This document shows, one piece after another, positions 23,080-35,311 of a DNA stretch of 64,000 bases. Position 1 is the first letter of the stretch; each line of letters starts with the position of its first letter. The notes beneath the pieces are model-generated. The model had not been told where the DNA came from. It made no database searches and worked only from the letters and a program-made list of their open reading frames with translations. The translations under genes were made by a program, and so were the position numbers. The DNA comes from Enchytraeus crypticus (taxonomy: Eukaryota; Annelida; Clitellata; Enchytraeida; Enchytraeidae), in the NCBI GenBank assembly GCA_905160935.1, contig CAJHZI010000558.1, forward strand, positions 237,001 through 301,000, read 5' to 3'.

Positions 23080-24389
23080 GACTTTTTAACAGAGATTTAA
23101 TCATAATTTATTGTTCTATAAAGCTACAGTATAGTTTTATGACTGCTTCTGTACGAAAAGTACACTGCCAGTGACGTCTGCATGGGTTTAGAAGCAATTA
23201 AAGCAAAAATGTAACATAAATTTCTACATTAAAAATATATTAATACTTACAAAGCTATAATGAGATATGGCTCTTAAATTGAATGAGAAAACTTTTAAAT
23301 ATACTCTTGTTTAACAAATAGAGTAAGTTTAACGTCTGCTTCTGTGTTCAGGTTGGATTTGAATCAACGAGTCCAATATACAATGCTAGTAGGCCCAATT
23401 TTAGCAACCATCATTTGATTTAAACAGCATTCCTATGAATTACTACCATACAGTATTATTTATGAATTAGAAATATGACGTAGCGATTTAATTTCAATAT
23501 TATATATACTCGCCATAAATTACCAATCGTTAAATGACAGAGCTGTAATTAGCGTAACTATTAGAGAATTTCGCCAGCGAACGAACGTCGACAGCGTTAC
23601 GACGCTCAGCGTTACTTCAGACAGATAGAGAGAGAAGACAGACAGATAGAAGGAACTGGCTTATTATATTTGATATATATATATTGAATGTCGATCGATA
23701 TAGTCACGTTTAAAGCTAGTATCGTTGCTATTCGAGTAATAAACTGTAAAATCGCTCTGAAAAGTTAAAACTCCTACCTTATTGTCAATTTTGAACTAGT
23801 TTTAACATAACGTATCATTTAAACACATGTTTGCAATATACACCATACAAATGAGCGATTTTTGCTTATTCTTAAATGACATATAGTCTTATTAGACAGA
23901 TTCTTGCGTGTTTTGCAGTTTAAAGAACGTCAAATTTTGGATAATCTCTTAGAACTGATAATTTAAGAATCATTTCAACTAAAAGTGAGTATCTTTGTAT
24001 AATTATAAATTTCAGAAAAATGATAGGGCCTACTTTACGCTGTGAACATAAAGCATAAGGAGAAGCTTTATGGATCTTTTGCTATAGCAATGTATTTCTT
24101 ACATTTAAAAGTTCTAGCTTCAGCAAACGTCTAACGACATCATAACCACACATACTTCTGAACCTCAAGGAAACGGTCAAAAACTCTGCAAATCTGAACA
24201 CACTGAGGTCAACAGCTCCTCAAACAGCTGTGCTACCGATTAGTCCATTCATTCGCTACATCAGCTACTCGAGAAACACAATCAATTACATATAATGCAA
24301 AAAGTTAACTATAGAAAATGGTCGATAGAGATGGTAGATTTATGACGGCGCATCCGAGTCAACTGATTGGAAGTAAGCAGAGGCGGTTG
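23080..24389. other. Intergenic region between tetraspanin and IFT46 (convergent 3' ends)
   Basis: No gene is seen. A weak tRNA-SINE-like stretch with a B-box-like GGATTTGAATC lies near 23330-23370. Confidence 0.5.
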
Positions 24390-27018
24390 TTATATGGTAA
24401 GTCGATCAGCCGTTTCCTCAGCCGCCAAGCTCTTATATCCAGCGCCGGGTCCAGAGGATTTCATTGCGTTGTCCAGCTGATTGTCGTTAGCCAGAGCTTG
24501 AAAATGCTGAAAATGACATGGAAATAAAACATTATGTAGGCCTATGTGTTAATATGCAAGACATAAAATGTACAACGATCTACCTCAATATATATTAAAA
24601 CATCTTACACGAGCTTATTTTTAAAATATAATTCAGAGCACGCATTAACTTTTTCACATCAATGTATGCTGCCTGTTTTGTAGCTTAAAAGCTAAAAATA
24701 ATTCTCATTTTAATCATGTACATAAAATAGGGTACTGGCAACTTGATTGGAATAAAAGTTTCTTAAACTCGTTATTCAATCTAATAAAATAGCTGTAATA
24801 AGAACTTTAAGATACCAGATATACTGGTCATACGCCAAAGAACACAGCAAGCATAACTTAACACGCTTCGTAGCTCCATAGCTATAGGGAATTTTATGGT
24901 TCAACCAGATATTTCTCAAATGGTTCGTGCGGGCAACCGAAAGAGTAGCAGGAGACTCAGAAAAACAAGTCTCACACTTTTCTATAGACCTGATTACTAA
25001 ACTAGAATTCTGCACGATCTGTACCTGAGAGTTCTTGAATTCAGAGTAGAGACTGAAGAGCAGATGAAGCGACTGAATCCTCGACTTGTGCACAGGAATG
25101 TCAACCAAAGCTACAACCAACCAAAGCTACAGTCAACCAACGCTACAGTCAGCCAACGCTACAATCAACCAACGCTACAATCAACTAAAGCTACAACCAA
25201 CCAAAGCTACAACCAACCAACGCTACAATCAATCAACGCTACAATCAACCAACGCTACAAATGCATCAGCAAATTTACTATCTATAAAGCAAATGTATAT
25301 TTTAACGTCGTCGTCGAATGCCCATCTGACTTTGGTCTGTATCTTTGTGCTTTTACGCCTTTTACACGCGCAGTTGGACTATTCTTTAGCAACCCAGACA
25401 CAACACGGGTAAAATGATTTCATTACGCCACTTGAGCAACCAAAACACACGCAGAACATAACAAAAACGCAAAAGCGCTACAAAAGAAGAAAAGAAGAAA
25501 TACGAAAAAAATACACTGCATTTCGACACGTAGACCTATGAAATAGGCACATAACTATCGCAAGTATTTAAACCGTACAGGTTACATTTGACAAATGCAC
25601 TCAACAGTACTTGTAGGCTATTAAGCTACCATTGTATCAAGCTACCAAATTACCACATTACCAAATTACCACGCTATCAAGCTACCGTGCTACCAAGCTA
25701 CCACGCTCAAACAGTTTATACTTACAACAGCTTATGTCGACGAAATCTTTCAAGTCACATTCCATATCTGCTGTAGGCAAGCTAGCCTGTAGTAAATAAT
25801 CAAGTTTTTGAAATTTAAATATTTCTTTTATATTTAATATAATTAAAGCTATATATTTTACATTAATATTTCATAATTTTCCTTTATAAACATTTGCACG
25901 GTTAAGCTCTATAGCATTAAATATAAACTGCGGTTTCGTCACGCAATTGTACACAGTTTTGATTCCTTGCCTAAAGCTGACAGCGTCTTCGAGTGTAGAA
26001 CAATAGCTTTATTCTCAGTTTCAGTCATTTGCTAGCAATTACTTGAAATGTAGCAAGCTGCTTAATTAATAATTAACATAAAGAGCATTTCCATTTTAAT
26101 CTGTCATCTCGTCTATGCAAATACAACTGCTATAATAACATTGCAAATACAACTGCTATAATAAAAATGAGCTTAGTAGCAATGCCGAAATGCATTGATA
26201 TATACGGTATATATATCAATGCATTTCTGCTTTGACATAAGTCGTTTGTTCCATTTTGTATTTACTTGTAGTACTTGTGCTGCTAATCTTTTGAAATTTG
26301 AAATTAAGCACACTTCTCTTTCTCTCTCCTAGAGCATTTCTGCTCAAAGAACAAATAGATTAATTAATAATTACTTAACAAACAAACAATTAATAGAGGA
26401 CAAGTTTTTAGACGAGGTACTCTAGAGATGGTGATGTACCTCTTTGAGAAGTTCTTCAAACTCAGGCGGCCATTCCTCCATTAGGGTGTCAATGTCTGGC
26501 ATATTTCTGAAATTATACGTTAGAAATATATCATTACAAAATTAAATGTATCTAAAAGCCAACATCCAAAGATGTATGACATTTTTATTTATTACAATAA
26601 ACAAAGTAACGCGTAATAAGCCAAACATACTAAATGTATCAGGCAAATGACAGACATAAGTGATAAATAACAGAACTAGTATAAAGACTACAATAAACTC
26701 AAAATACTTGATAAAATAAGAGAGATATAAATTATATTATTCATCTATGAAGAAATTGCATTATATACAAGTGACGTTGAATGATTTTACTTTGAGTAAT
26801 GAACGGTAGGTGGAGGCTTGGTCCTGTGCAAGTCTGCGATGCTCTTGATCCAATTGTCGATTGCTTTAGTATTCTTGTCCGAGTTATCTATACTCTTTAT
26901 AGTCTGCAACACGTACAACAACATAACGCTATAATAAATAGACTTTCCTCTTTCTCTCTCTCTCTCTCTCTCCCTCTTTCTCCCTCTCTCTCTCTTCACT
27001 CTCTCTCTCTCTCTTTCT

Positions 27019-27061
<43 letters not shown>

Positions 27062-28332
27062 AGTCTCTAGTGTTCTGCAAAGTGTCAAGTGCAGGCACAT
27101 ATTCCTACTCAGAGTTTGCTTTCACTCTCCTTAAACAGCACTTCACAGATCAACAAGTTAATCCATTCACAAAAGGTTACGCCTGATAAACTATGTAACA
27201 ATCTCTCTCACTCACTCTCTCTCCCTCACTCACTCACTCTCTCTATCTCTTTCTCTCTCTCTTTATCTCTCTCAACTCCCTCTCTCACTCACTCTCACTC
27301 ATTCTCTCTCTCTCCTTCTCTTATATCATACTCTTCTGTTTGTCGCGCTTCTTTCTTTCAGATTCGTCAGATTAGGCAAATACGTCCATCCCTTACTAGA
27401 AATTCAGCCACTATCCTTGCGAATTCTATAGTTCATTCAAAGCTCGACTACTGTAATTCATTATTGCATGGATTGCCTACTTCTTCTCTCAATCGTTTGC
27501 AGCACGTCCAAAATTCTCTTGCACGTGTTGCTTGCAAGTCCTCTCGACTTCAATTTCGCTCTCTTTCTTTACTTCGCAGACTTCACTGGTTCCCTGTTAA
27601 TCAACGCATAAAATATAAAATAGCTCTATTAACTTTCAAAACTCTGCGATTTGGCAAGCCTTCTTACTTATCTGAAATTCTTCTTCCCTATCGTCCCTCA
27701 CGTTCACTTCGTTCCACCGATGCCAATCTTCTCTCTGTTCCAAATATTCTCACATCATTAGGCAGACGTTCTTTTTCTTACGCAACACCCACAATCTGGA
27801 ACTCTTTACCTGCTAATCTTCGCTCTTTTTCTTCTCTTTCAACTTTCTCTAGCAAGCTTAAGACTTACCTTTTCCCACCGTAGACATAATCAATCTACCT
27901 TGACCATTTTTGATCACCGGACTGGCTTTCGTTTAGGACCTTACTTTCCTCAGCACATTTCTTTTGCAGATTGGTCTGGGTGAATTGATCTGTAGTGATG
28001 TGTGCTGTTGGGGACGTCCCTGACATCATCCCTGGATGAGGAAACGGACGTTAAACCTTTATTATTATTATTATTATACGTTTATTATTATTATTATTAC
28101 TCTCTTTCACTCTCTCCTCTCACTCTCCCTCTCTCTCTCACTCACTAACTCACTCTTTCTCTCTATCTCATCTCTCTCTCACTCTCCCTCTCTCCCTATC
28201 TCCCCCTCTCTCTCTCTCTCTCTCACTATCTCCCTCTCTTTCTCACTCACTCTCTCTCTACATCTTTCTCTCTCACTATCATTCTCATCTCTCTCCCTCT
28301 CACTCTTTCTCTCTCTCACTCTCTCTCTCTCA

Positions 28333-28369
<37 letters not shown>

Positions 28370-28692
28370 TCTCTGTACATCACAGACAACAAGCAGAACT
28401 CACAACCACCAGACGTCCGTCACTTTCAGAGTGTCTGTAGCATACAAGTTCGTTTCATATAATTGCCCTTTGCAAATCGTTTATAAAATGCACAATAATT
28501 GAAAGTATATATAATAAAGTAATAGCTGTAATACGCACAACTTCTTTGAGGTTGGTTTGCTTGGTGAGGGCACGCAGCTTGAGATCTAGCACGGTGGGAT
28601 CGGACTGTTTGGCACACGGCTCATCGAGAACTGTCAGTCCCAGTGTGTCAGACTTCTTGTCGTGTCTTGGTATCTATCGCATAATAATAATA

Positions 28693-28724
<32 letters not shown>

Positions 28725-31700
28725 GTTCCGGTGGCTATTGAAACCATGGGCCCGATGAATCCCGAAGGAGTTGACTTTATTAATGGCATAGGCAGACTTA
28801 TTGCAGAGCAAACCGGCGATAAGCGAGAGACATCTTTTCTTTGGCAAAGGCTTTCCATGACTTTGCAAAGATTTAATGCAGTCTTCTTCAACAATTCTTT
28901 TAAGCCGATTGATGATCTCGAGTAGCCGGGCGGCGATTCAGCACGTATTGCTTGAATCGTTTTTATCAAACCCCAGGTTCTTTACACCGGGGTAAAAAAA
29001 AAAAAAATAATAATAATAATAATAATAATAATAAAGGTTTAACGTCTGTTTCCTTATCCAAGGATGATGTCAGGGACGTCAAGAATAGAAATAGAAACGG
29101 AAATAGAAAATAGAAATGTTATCAGTCTGAATCAACATGCACAACCTGTGAGGATATCTATGGAAATTTACGCCTACCAATGCGTAATAATATCAATAAA
29201 TTAAAATCAAATTAAAAGTCATTAGAAACCTTATCAATAAAATAACAATGAACTTCGTATTAAAGTTATAAATTTCTATTCGATTTAGTCAGCAATGCAG
29301 AAGAGAGTTTTAGGATATCTTAGTTCACAAAGACGAAAGCTAGTCAATAATTAATGATTCCTCTAATAGTGCAGTGAAACCTATAATTATTTTCCAGAGG
29401 AAGTAGGAATAGGTTTAGGCTTATCACCTTGGATAGCAAACGTGACACAGAACTGGGAGGTCTGAGTTCAAGCGCCAGGTTAAACAGCAAAGAATAACCT
29501 CTAGGTGTCAGGCCAAGTATTCTTAATGTCAGGTCAAGTTTTCTTACTGTCAGTATAATTATTCTATCATCTATTACAATTACAATTCATATGATAGAAA
29601 TGACTTGAAGGGTAGAAAGATTCTAAACCTTCATGAAAGCATCGATGTCTCCCACAGCAGGTATATAGTCTGGTATGATCGGCTTCAGATGATGCTCAAG
29701 CTCAATATTCTGCGGGGTATATCTGGAATAGCATCAGCAAAAGCTCTCAACATTTACACTCAATTATAATAGCAAGTGATTTTAATGACTAGCCAGGAAT
29801 TATGCATATCAAACATATATGATATATTTTACTTAAGATGGTAGAATATTTATTAGTACATTAAAAATTCAATAGAATGAGTTTATTAATTAGTACATAG
29901 ATAAATAGTAAATTAATTCTTCTATCTTCTATTTTGAAAGATTCATCATTCACTTATCTATTATTTATCGGTCTCGGGTGTTTTGCTAAATGGCATGTCT
30001 AAGGAATATATTTCTACTCAAAGTCTGCTTTAACGCTTATTTATGTGCACTCCATCGATCACTTAATTGATAGCATTAACCAATGTGGCATTTTTATTAA
30101 ACCTCAACGTAGCCTACAGACTGAAGAACGAAAGCTTCTGAGCTAATTTTTATTGTCTTCTTCTTCCCCTCCTTACGGCCGAAAATGACACTCTATTAAT
30201 CGTAAATGCTTCAAAGCAGTAAGAATTATTTTCAGTAAAATAACTAGCAAAGTCATAAACCACAAGAATGAAAAATGTTGTTTAACAGTTTAAAACTTTA
30301 CCTCGTGATATAGAGAAAGAGCTCCTTGATCTCTGGGCTTACTGCCAAATGCTCGTAATCAGCCGGGTTGTACGCCCTAAATAACACAGACAAATAATTA
30401 TGTATGATTCAGTTATACTGTGCAGACCTTCAGCATGAAATGGCATTCAATCGATAACAGAAAATGAGACTTTGACAGTTCCTGGACAGAAGAAAGTATC
30501 CACAAAAATTCAGTGTTAAAAGCTGTCTCCATATTGGCAGTTTCTAGGGACTACAGGACATGCGGATGTAGAGAGTTACAATAGTACTAGAGTGTACACT
30601 TTATCATACTGCTGTGAGATTAGATTATCCAATAATTGAATTTTTGGAAAACTTGAGCCATTTTCAAGCACTTCTTTAGCGTTTAACTTTCAAGAATGTT
30701 AGATGACATATCTGAGGTAGTCTTCTCATCCTCAGGATCTGTTTTAGTTGGCAAATGCACAAAGGGTCAGGTAGGTTCACACTCGTCGAATAGCAAGTCA
30801 TTTCATTTCTAAAATATTTTTGATTCCAGTTTATTTAGGCAATTCTCCGAGCTTACGTGATTCCTAAATCAGTTCAAATAGGCAATATAAGACTTTAGGC
30901 TTATATTGCAAGCAATAGAAATAAGCATGTACCCTTCTATTTGAGCACTATTTTCATCGTCATCATCATCATCATCATCATCGTCATCGTCATCATCATC
31001 GTCGTCATCATCATCATCGTCATCGTCGTCATCAGCCAGTGATTTGTGACCAGGAGAAGCAGAAGAGGCAGGTTTCTGTAAATGTTAAATAGCTAAGAAT
31101 ATTGACAGGAGAGTGCTATTATTAGATTATTATTACTTGTTCTCCGCAGAACACTAGTGATGTGCTAGTGCGATCTCCTTCCAACTAGAACCATTACAGC
31201 AAAAATGAGAGTCATTAATCCGACTGCAATGTCACCAGTCCCACAACACTTGATTAAATAGGATTGTATGTCACACTTATGATTAAACTTTTGCAACAGC
31301 CATCTAAAATACTATATCTTAATAGATAATAAATCAAATGGAGTACATAATAATGAAGGGATCGATTTTTGGTTGTGCAGCAGACATTTAACGAATTTCC
31401 AGTGATCATGCATGACACTCAGGCATTTTAAGTTCTAGAACAAAGCTTTAGCAACCGTATATTCGTGCAATTTACCATTACCCTCAATTTCTTAGTTCCT
31501 TGAACTTTCCTAATTGCTATATTAAAATTCTCTTTATATTACAATAAATGATCAATGTTTTTCTAAAATTCTTACAGGTTGCACAAGAAGCACTGGTCAG
31601 GTTTCATCTATACAAACTGTACGTCATAAAAAATTTATTATTACAGAATGACATTAAAAATGTTTTTCTCTAAACTACATTAAAATTAATTCCAAACTGT

Positions 31701-33253
31701 TTGACTTTAATGATCAATAGTCAGGCACAAAATTGATAACAAGTTACTAATTATAAAATGAAACTAATTTCTTACCATTGATCGTTCGTTTGAAGAAGTA
31801 ATACCTCTCTGAAAAATAAGCATGAGAAATTAGGTTATATAATTATGTTAAATTCTTAACAATATAGATTTCGAGCAATAGCTGCAACTGCTAATTCATT
31901 CTCTTTTCTTTTATAAATAACTATGCATATAATTACATAAATATTGAAATAAAAATTAGATAATTCTCTCTCTTGCATAATTATGTCAGATATTATAAAA
32001 GTTGCACTGCAAAAAATTAAATAATTCACTAACTTGTGAAAGTTCAATTACTACTCTAAAATATTGAGGCTACAATATATTTCTTAACTTATCCTCTTGT
32101 AAAAATAAATATAGACCAAGACAAAGGATGTTGGATGATTTTATTACAAATTCATATATAAGAGATAAATAGGAAGTTTAAGAATAGAATTTGTAGAAAG
32201 AGTTATATTCAAAGGACTTGCCATTATGCAATGCACTAGCAGAAGAACAATAAAAATGTAAGTGGATCAGATATTCTACACAGAATGGAGGAAAAATGTT
32301 TAAATCTTGTTACAGTACTGAGAGATCAAGAACCTGAGGAACCATTGATTTGGAGTTGCTAGGTCGAGGACTTGCGTCGTCTGAGATCTCAGAAAGCTTG
32401 TGCTGTCTACCAGCACCTGGTCGACCTCCCAAGAAATCTGCACACAAATGGTGAACTATTCAAGTTAGCGATAACGATATAAATACAAATCTAACTGCTG
32501 GAATCGAATACAGAAAAGATCTAATAAAAATATTTACACAATTAAATAGCTGAATACCTGCAATCTAATGACTAACATTGAAGGATAAACTAAATTATGA
32601 ATGAAAATTGAAAATAATTTCTAGAAAACTCTACAGTATCCTAGTCAAGCACAATACAAAATAACCGGTGTAACGAGATCATAAAAATCATTATTTGAGG
32701 TTAAAGACAATAAGCTAAATTTTACTCTGCGATTAAATAGAAGGTATTATTAAGAAGCGAGAAAGAGAACGATAGAACCTCCTCTATTCTGCCCAACTCT
32801 AGGCGTGGGCGTGTACTGACTAGCAACTTCCTCATCATCAGGAATATCGAGGGACTCGTCGTACGGCTGATTCTGATGCTTTCTTAACTGTAAAATAATG
32901 ATATCTTAAGATCTCGACATCACTTTTGAGTACGATGTTAGAAAAATTAATAACAATCAATTTACTTAAATTAATACTAAATATAAGACGTATAAGATAT
33001 GGAATATATGTTAGAACATTATCAACATATACTGCATGTATATTCACAATGGCAAATTGCAAGTTACATTAAAGAAAACATTTTAGCCAGCAGGCAATTA
33101 TTGTTTAAATTTATTAACTATAATAATACATTTTCTGTTTATTCATTTCATTCATACCCTAAAGTCAAGATTTAAATCACAAACTATTTATTTAGACAGT
33201 TAAAAATCAGCAACAAAAGTTGATTTTTATTTTTTAAATTATACTTACGTATA

Positions 33254-33331
<78 letters not shown>

Positions 33332-33625
33332 ATACATATATTATATTATATATACATATATATATATTATATATATATAAGTATATATATAATATATATA
33401 TATATATATACATACATACATACATACATACATCCATACATACATATATGTGTGTAAATATGCAAGCATGCATAGATGTCAGTGGGTGTTTGCATGCACG
33501 AATGAGTTTAAGTACGATGAATTATCTTAAAAAACGACAATTAAGAAGAATTAGTTTCAAGGATTCTAATAATTAACTCATTAAGTACATACTTGTTTCT
33601 GTTCATCTTCGGAATCATCAGCCAT
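24390..33625 (-). CDS. Intraflagellar transport protein 46, 13 coding exons, complete
   Basis: Minus-strand exons, in order: 33593-33625, 32779-32887, 32334-32437, 31776-31808, 30933-31075, 30302-30376, 29629-29722, 28539-28673, 26791-26903, 26440-26506, 25726-25786, 25025-25110 and 24390-24506. They join to 389 codons plus TAA, with phases matching at every junction. Residues ~1-140 are acidic, low-complexity and probably disordered, with 26 consecutive Asp at 108-133. The conserved IFT46 region follows: [62 protein letters not shown], then [18 protein letters not shown] near the C-terminus. By family knowledge it is an IFT-B subunit needed for anterograde ciliary transport, including outer dynein arm cargo. 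In insects it would act in sensory neuron cilia and perhaps sperm. The exon 2 and 3 donors (GTTCTA, GTTCTT) are weak. An alternative exon 3 donor (GTACTG, exon to 32319) would add five residues in frame. Confidence 0.94.
25099..25262. repeat. 16-bp tandem array over the IFT46 exon 12 acceptor, ~10 copies
   Basis: On the + strand ten GCTACA words recur every 16 bases, in units of the type ACCAACCAAAGCTACA. The first unit overlaps the start of IFT46 exon 12 (acceptor AG at 25112-25111). On the gene's strand every unit contains TGTAG followed by C, the same sequence as the functional acceptor. Confidence 0.9.
25339..25412 (-). mobile_element. SINE-like family D, 5' fragment
   Basis: On the minus strand it has the family head with GTGTCTGGGTTGCTAAAGAA and the AAAAGGCG word. 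It lies in IFT46 intron 11. Confidence 0.55.
25615..25712. repeat. AAGCTACCA-type tandem repeat
   Basis: About ten degenerate 9-10-base units (AAGCTACCA, AATTACCAC) end 14 bases from the IFT46 exon 11 donor. Confidence 0.75.
26187..26227. repeat. Inverted repeat, 18-bp arms
   Basis: GAAATGCATTGATATATA and its complement TATATATCAATGCATTTC are separated by a few bases, in IFT46 intron 10. Confidence 0.8.
26945..27065. repeat. (CT)n-rich tract
   Basis: Nearly pure CT with occasional C or T insertions, beginning 42 bases upstream (gene sense) of IFT46 exon 9. In gene sense it is (AG)n. Confidence 0.9.
27199..27323. repeat. (CT)n/(CTCA)n-rich tract
   Basis: CTCTCACTCACTC-type sequence directly upstream of the LINE fragment that follows. 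Confidence 0.85.
27334..28080 (+). mobile_element. CR1/L2-type LINE, 3' part with C-terminal ORF and 3' UTR
   Basis: 27334-27883 is an open frame encoding the end of a CR1/L2/Rex-like reverse transcriptase: [61 protein letters not shown] and [12 protein letters not shown], ending TYLFPP. About 190 bases of 3' UTR follow, with the tail CCCTGACATCATCC, GAGGAAACGGACGTTAAAC and (TTA)n. It lies in IFT46 intron 8, antisense to the gene, and is 5'-truncated. The absence of stops in the ORF suggests a fairly young insertion. Confidence 0.88.
28094..28377. repeat. Long CT-rich tract
   Basis: About 280 bases of CTCTCTCACTC, CCCTCTC and TTTCTC-type sequence directly after the LINE tail. Confidence 0.9.
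28682..28724. repeat. (AAT)n microsatellite
   Basis: ATA/AAT units starting nine bases upstream (gene sense) of IFT46 exon 8, so they occupy most of the acceptor-side intron sequence. In gene sense the run is (ATT)n and may serve as the pyrimidine-rich tract. Confidence 0.9.
28725..28993 (+). mobile_element. LINE C-terminal relic (third family)
   Basis: Open for 66 codons: [52 protein letters not shown], ending before GGTTCTTTACACC. It is homologous to 13195-13450 but better preserved. It sits between two AAT runs in IFT46 intron 7. Confidence 0.75.
28994..29081 (-). mobile_element. CR1/L2-type LINE tail, inverted, with (AAT)n
   Basis: The minus strand reads GACGTCCCTGACATCATCC, GGAAACAGACGTTAAACC and (TTA)n. 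It is joined tail-to-tail with the third-family LINE relic through a shared AAT run. Confidence 0.8.
29083..29628. other. Rest of IFT46 intron 7
   Basis: No gene is seen. 29395-29500 has tRNA-like words (GAGTTCAAGCGCC as a weak B-box) and may be an old SINE. Confidence 0.4.
30950..31033 (-). repeat. GAT/GAC codon run encoding 26 aspartates in IFT46 exon 5
   Basis: In gene sense, 26 uninterrupted Asp codons (30956-31033) mix GAT and GAC, so the DNA is not a pure trinucleotide run. Other IFT46 proteins have an acidic stretch here, but I cannot compare lengths from memory with confidence. Confidence 0.95.
33252..33456. repeat. Compound (AC)n (AT)n (ATAC)n microsatellite
   Basis: (AC)~20 at 33252-33291, then TA-rich sequence to about 33410, then TACA units to 33450, in IFT46 intron 1. 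Confidence 0.95.
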
Positions 33626-34982
33626 ATCCGGTACTATACACCAACTGGATGTGGCAATTACAGAGACAGATTATTTTTGAGTTCAAGTTAAAGTTATAGT
33701 GAGAGACTTGTCACATAAAAATAAATATTCTACTTATAACTCAAGAACTTAAGGGCCTAGAATCTTTCTCTGTGGATAATATAAAATATTAAATTCACAC
33801 ATAAGATGCAAAACAATAGAATATTTATTATATTGCTAATTTTTTAGAACATATTAAATGGCACCCTTTCTATATGGCTTTCTATATAATGAACACTCCA
33901 TTGACCAACGATAGAAGTGATCAATTACAATCATTGGCAGAGACACACCTGCTACATTATAATTGCATTTAGAAAGCTCTGATTGTAAGTTTTCGTTGCC
34001 TATCTTAGTGCTCTCATAAGTCCGCTCAAATGATAAATATTTGGGCCGATGACCCAGTTGATTGTTTGTCTGATAAACTGGGCCTTATATTGCTCAATGG
34101 TTATTAGTTTGCCTGATTTCTGTAAGAATTCAATAGCGTTCGAAAAATTTTGTATTGATAAAACCATTCTTGATTTGTTCATAAAACTAATATATTTTGT
34201 GCATATATTAAGATATGACAATTAGATAACACGGAAGAAACTGCATTTTAAAAATTACAAAGATGCAAAATTCTACAAGCCAATATGGAAACATAACATG
34301 ACATAAAAGGCACATCATGTATAAGCCTGACATTGTCTGATACGAAATTTGTGTAATCTGTTGTACTAAAGCCGGTGAATTTTTCTGTAATATCAAGAAA
34401 TCAGCAAACTGAACGAAGTAAGTAAAGCAAATATTGAAGGAAATGACTTCAAACTATATTACATCATTACTATAAATAATGGCAATAGCATCTGATTCCT
34501 AACACAGGAAAGAAAATCATTATAAATATTTATTCCTCTATAAAAGAGGAAGGGATTTGGTGTTAGAGTGTTCGCCTCGGATGAAAGTGGATTGCACACA
34601 GGTCAGTCACCATTTGATTTGATAGATATATCTACGATTGATTCCCATGGAATGCTAATCATATATCGAGCCTGCTGCTAGATGGCACTATCAATAGCAA
34701 AGATATGATTAACTATGAAAAGTATTGATAATAACCTGCCAGAAAATGCAAAACAGTCAAAATGGGTAGAAAATTACAACAGAAAACTAAATTATATGCT
34801 TGTTTTAGACTCAACTAAAACACTTAACTAACGCAAAAACGTAGTCAATTTAATTTAAAAATTACTCTTTGATCAATATTACACAAGCTTTATTATATTG
34901 CTTTGTATTGTTAAATTGATTTATCGATTCAGCTTACGAAACTTCATCTGGAAGCCCATTCTAAATATTAATAACTCTCAGA

Positions 34983-34984
<2 letters not shown>

Positions 34985-35044
<60 letters not shown>
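34985..35044. repeat. (TA)n microsatellite
   Basis: About 29 TA units with one phase slip near 35019. Confidence 0.95.
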
Positions 35045-35051
<7 letters not shown>

Positions 35052-35311
35052 TTCCTGACAGGGGATATAATATCATAATAGTTTGCAATTGTTTTACTCA
35101 ATATTATTTTAAAATTCCAAATACTCAAAACTCGATAAGCCTAAAATATGTAAAGAAAAATTATTTCAGAATGAATTATAACATTAATTATAACGGAATG
35201 CTTATATTTACACAAGTAGTTATTATTGTTTACCTTAGATACGGGTACTTGTAATAAGAATTATGTAATCTGATGTACTTGTTAAAAATTTAAAGAAAAC
35301 TAAATTAATTT

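Noticed and set aside
26799-28440. Long + frames rich in Ser/Leu (SLSLSLSL)
   Set aside because: These are CT-microsatellite translations; only the part from 27334 to 27883 has real RT-type protein sequence and is listed as a LINE.
33234-33473. Minus-strand frame YIYIYIY/CVCVCV
   Set aside because: Translation of the AC/AT microsatellite.
34553-34720. tRNA-like D-arm/anticodon words (GTTAGAGTGTTCGCCTCGG)
   Set aside because: No B-box or T-arm follows, so neither a tRNA nor a SINE can be supported.
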